The position numbers were made by a program, and so were the translations under genes. From Paraburkholderia sp. C35 (GTDB lineage: Bacteria > Pseudomonadota > Gammaproteobacteria > Burkholderiales > Burkholderiaceae), in the NCBI RefSeq assembly GCF_003121405.1, contig NZ_QBUY01000008.1, forward strand, positions 116,788-180,787: a stretch of 64,000 bases of DNA, given 5' to 3'. The notes under the pieces are model-generated. The model worked only from the letters and a program-made list of their open reading frames with translations. It did no database searches and was not told the origin of the DNA. Shown here piece after piece: positions 63,042 through 64,000 of this stretch (position 1 is its first letter; each line of letters opens with the position of its first letter).

Positions 63042-63788
63042 TTAACGCAAGCCGCCGCTGGCCACGACATGCTCGCCCGTCAACCAGCCCGAGTCGTCGG
63101 ACGCGAGGAACACGGCAATCGCGGCGATATCGTGCGGCTGACCGGCGCGTCCGAGCGGCGTCTGCGCGACTGCGTTGGTTTCGAAGTCGGAGCCAGCAAT
63201 GCCGGCTTCATGCGTGCCTTCCGTGATAACGAAGCCGGGATTGATCGCATTGACGCGAATCTTGCGCGGGCCGAGTTCGCGCGAGAGCACGCCCGTGATG
63301 GCATCTACAGCGCCTTTGGTGCCGCTGTAGATGGCGCTGGTGGGCGGCGTGATGGTAGTCACAACCGAGCTGATGTTGATGATGCTGGCGCCTTCGCCCA
63401 TCTGCTTGACGGCGGCTTGCGTCGTCAGCAGCAGGCCGAGCACGTTGATGTTGAACTGCTTGTGGAATTGATCTTCGGTGAACTCTTCGATGGCTGCGAA
63501 TTCATACACGCCGGAATTGTTCACAAGAATGTCGAGACGGCCATAGGTCTCGACGGCGGCGTTGATGATGCCTTGCGCGTCAGCCGCTTTCGATACATCG
63601 CCGCCGACGGCGATTGCCTTGCCGCTGGCCGCTGTGATGTCGGCGACGACTGCGTCAGCAGCGGTTTTGCTGCTGGCGTAGTTGACTACCACCGATGCGC
63701 CTTCTGCTGCGAGCGCTTTCGCGATAGCTGCGCCGATACCTTTCGATGCACCTGTTACCACTGCGACTTTGCCTGCAAGCTTGCTCAT
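63042..63788 (-). CDS. SDR-family oxidoreductase (3-oxoacyl-reductase-like)
   Basis: This 248-residue classical SDR has the cofactor motif TGASKGIGAAIAKAL, the NNSGVYEF stretch and the catalytic Ser/Tyr/Lys in ISSVVTTITPPTSAIYSGTKGAVD. It probably uses NADP(H). It is monocistronic and converges on the MocR gene 43 nt away. The substrate is not predictable. The 212 nt upstream to the window end show no gene. Confidence 0.9.
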   Translation of the reverse strand: MSKLAGKVAVVTGASKGIGAAIAKALAAEGASVVVNYASSKTAADAVVADITAASGKAIAVGGDVSKAADAQGIINAAVETYGRLDILVNNSGVYEFAAIEEFTEDQFHKQFNINVLGLLLTTQAAVKQMGEGASIINISSVVTTITPPTSAIYSGTKGAVDAITGVLSRELGPRKIRVNAINPGFVITEGTHEAGIAGSDFETNAVAQTPLGRAGQPHDIAAIAVFLASDDSGWLTGEHVVASGGLR

Positions 63789-64000
63789 GACTGGATTCCT
63801 TTAGCGATTCGATAGCGTTGAACGGTGCCGGCGAGCGGTTTTGCGTGCCGGCATGCGGTCGTGTGAATGTAGACAGTCGGTTCGCTCCGATAAAGCGGCT
63901 CGGGACGAATTGACCTGAAGGATCTGACGAACAATCGGCGCGCCATGGGGCGTGCGGGGGGATTTCAGGCACGTATAACAATCTCCGAGCCCCCGACGCG

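Noticed and set aside
1..64000. CRISPR arrays, insertion sequences, integrases, tRNA or rRNA genes
   Set aside because: No regularly spaced palindromic repeats, no transposase or integrase reading frames and no recognisable RNA genes were seen by eye.

Overview
High G+C DNA with ATGA-coupled operons, a Ralstonia/Xanthomonas-type (Hrp2) type III secretion cluster, a bo3 oxidase operon and Nit1C nitrilase genes points to a beta-proteobacterium of the Burkholderiaceae, most likely Paraburkholderia or a close relative. This is judged from gene content only; no rRNA or tRNA gene was seen.

Layout. 1-5.5 kb: the 5' part of a BvgS-like sensor kinase gene running off the left edge, with an in-frame TGA in its signal-peptide region, then a four-carbon sugar-acid operon (kdgT-dtnK-pdxA2-deoR). 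5.6-9.7 kb: an NmrA-like reductase, a LysR regulator, a tandem-HD/LuxR protein and a small DUF2322-like protein. 10-13.7 kb: an ECF sigma factor, its coupled anti-sigma factor, a second anti-sigma-like paralogue and a membrane-anchored catalase-type peroxidase. 14-41 kb: a nearly complete Hrp T3SS with an HrpG-like and an HrpB regulator. Three unrelated genes (cupin, small alarmone hydrolase, NDH-2-like oxidoreductase) lie inside it at 19.3-21.8 kb. 41-43.8 kb: a MEKHLA/PAS protein, then sulfite reductase with DUF934. 43.8-45.5 kb: hipBA. 45.5-49.6 kb: cyoABCD. 49.7-63 kb: a ten-gene minus-strand operon, bracketed by two MocR-type regulators, made of the Nit1C (cyanide/nitrile assimilation) genes followed by an LnmK-like enzyme and a methylmalonyl-CoA mutase. 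63.0-63.8 kb: an SDR reductase.

Two results stand out. First, seven elements in the T3SS region share one architecture: TTCG-N16-TTCG, then exactly 32 nt, then a YANNNT -10 hexamer, 62 nt in all. They sit upstream of hrpB1, hrcU, hrcQ (inside hpaP), hrpD5, a harpin-like gene, a second HrpB1-like gene and a 623-residue protein of unknown function. This reads out an HrpB regulon and marks the 623-residue protein as a likely secreted effector or the missing translocon component. Second, the Nit1C genes are translationally coupled to a mutase with the methylmalonyl-CoA signature residues and to an LnmK-like protein, a family known to act on methylmalonyl-CoA. The operon has a good sigma-54-type promoter upstream. 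This suggests a nitrogen-responsive biosynthetic pathway using methylmalonyl- or propionyl-derived units.
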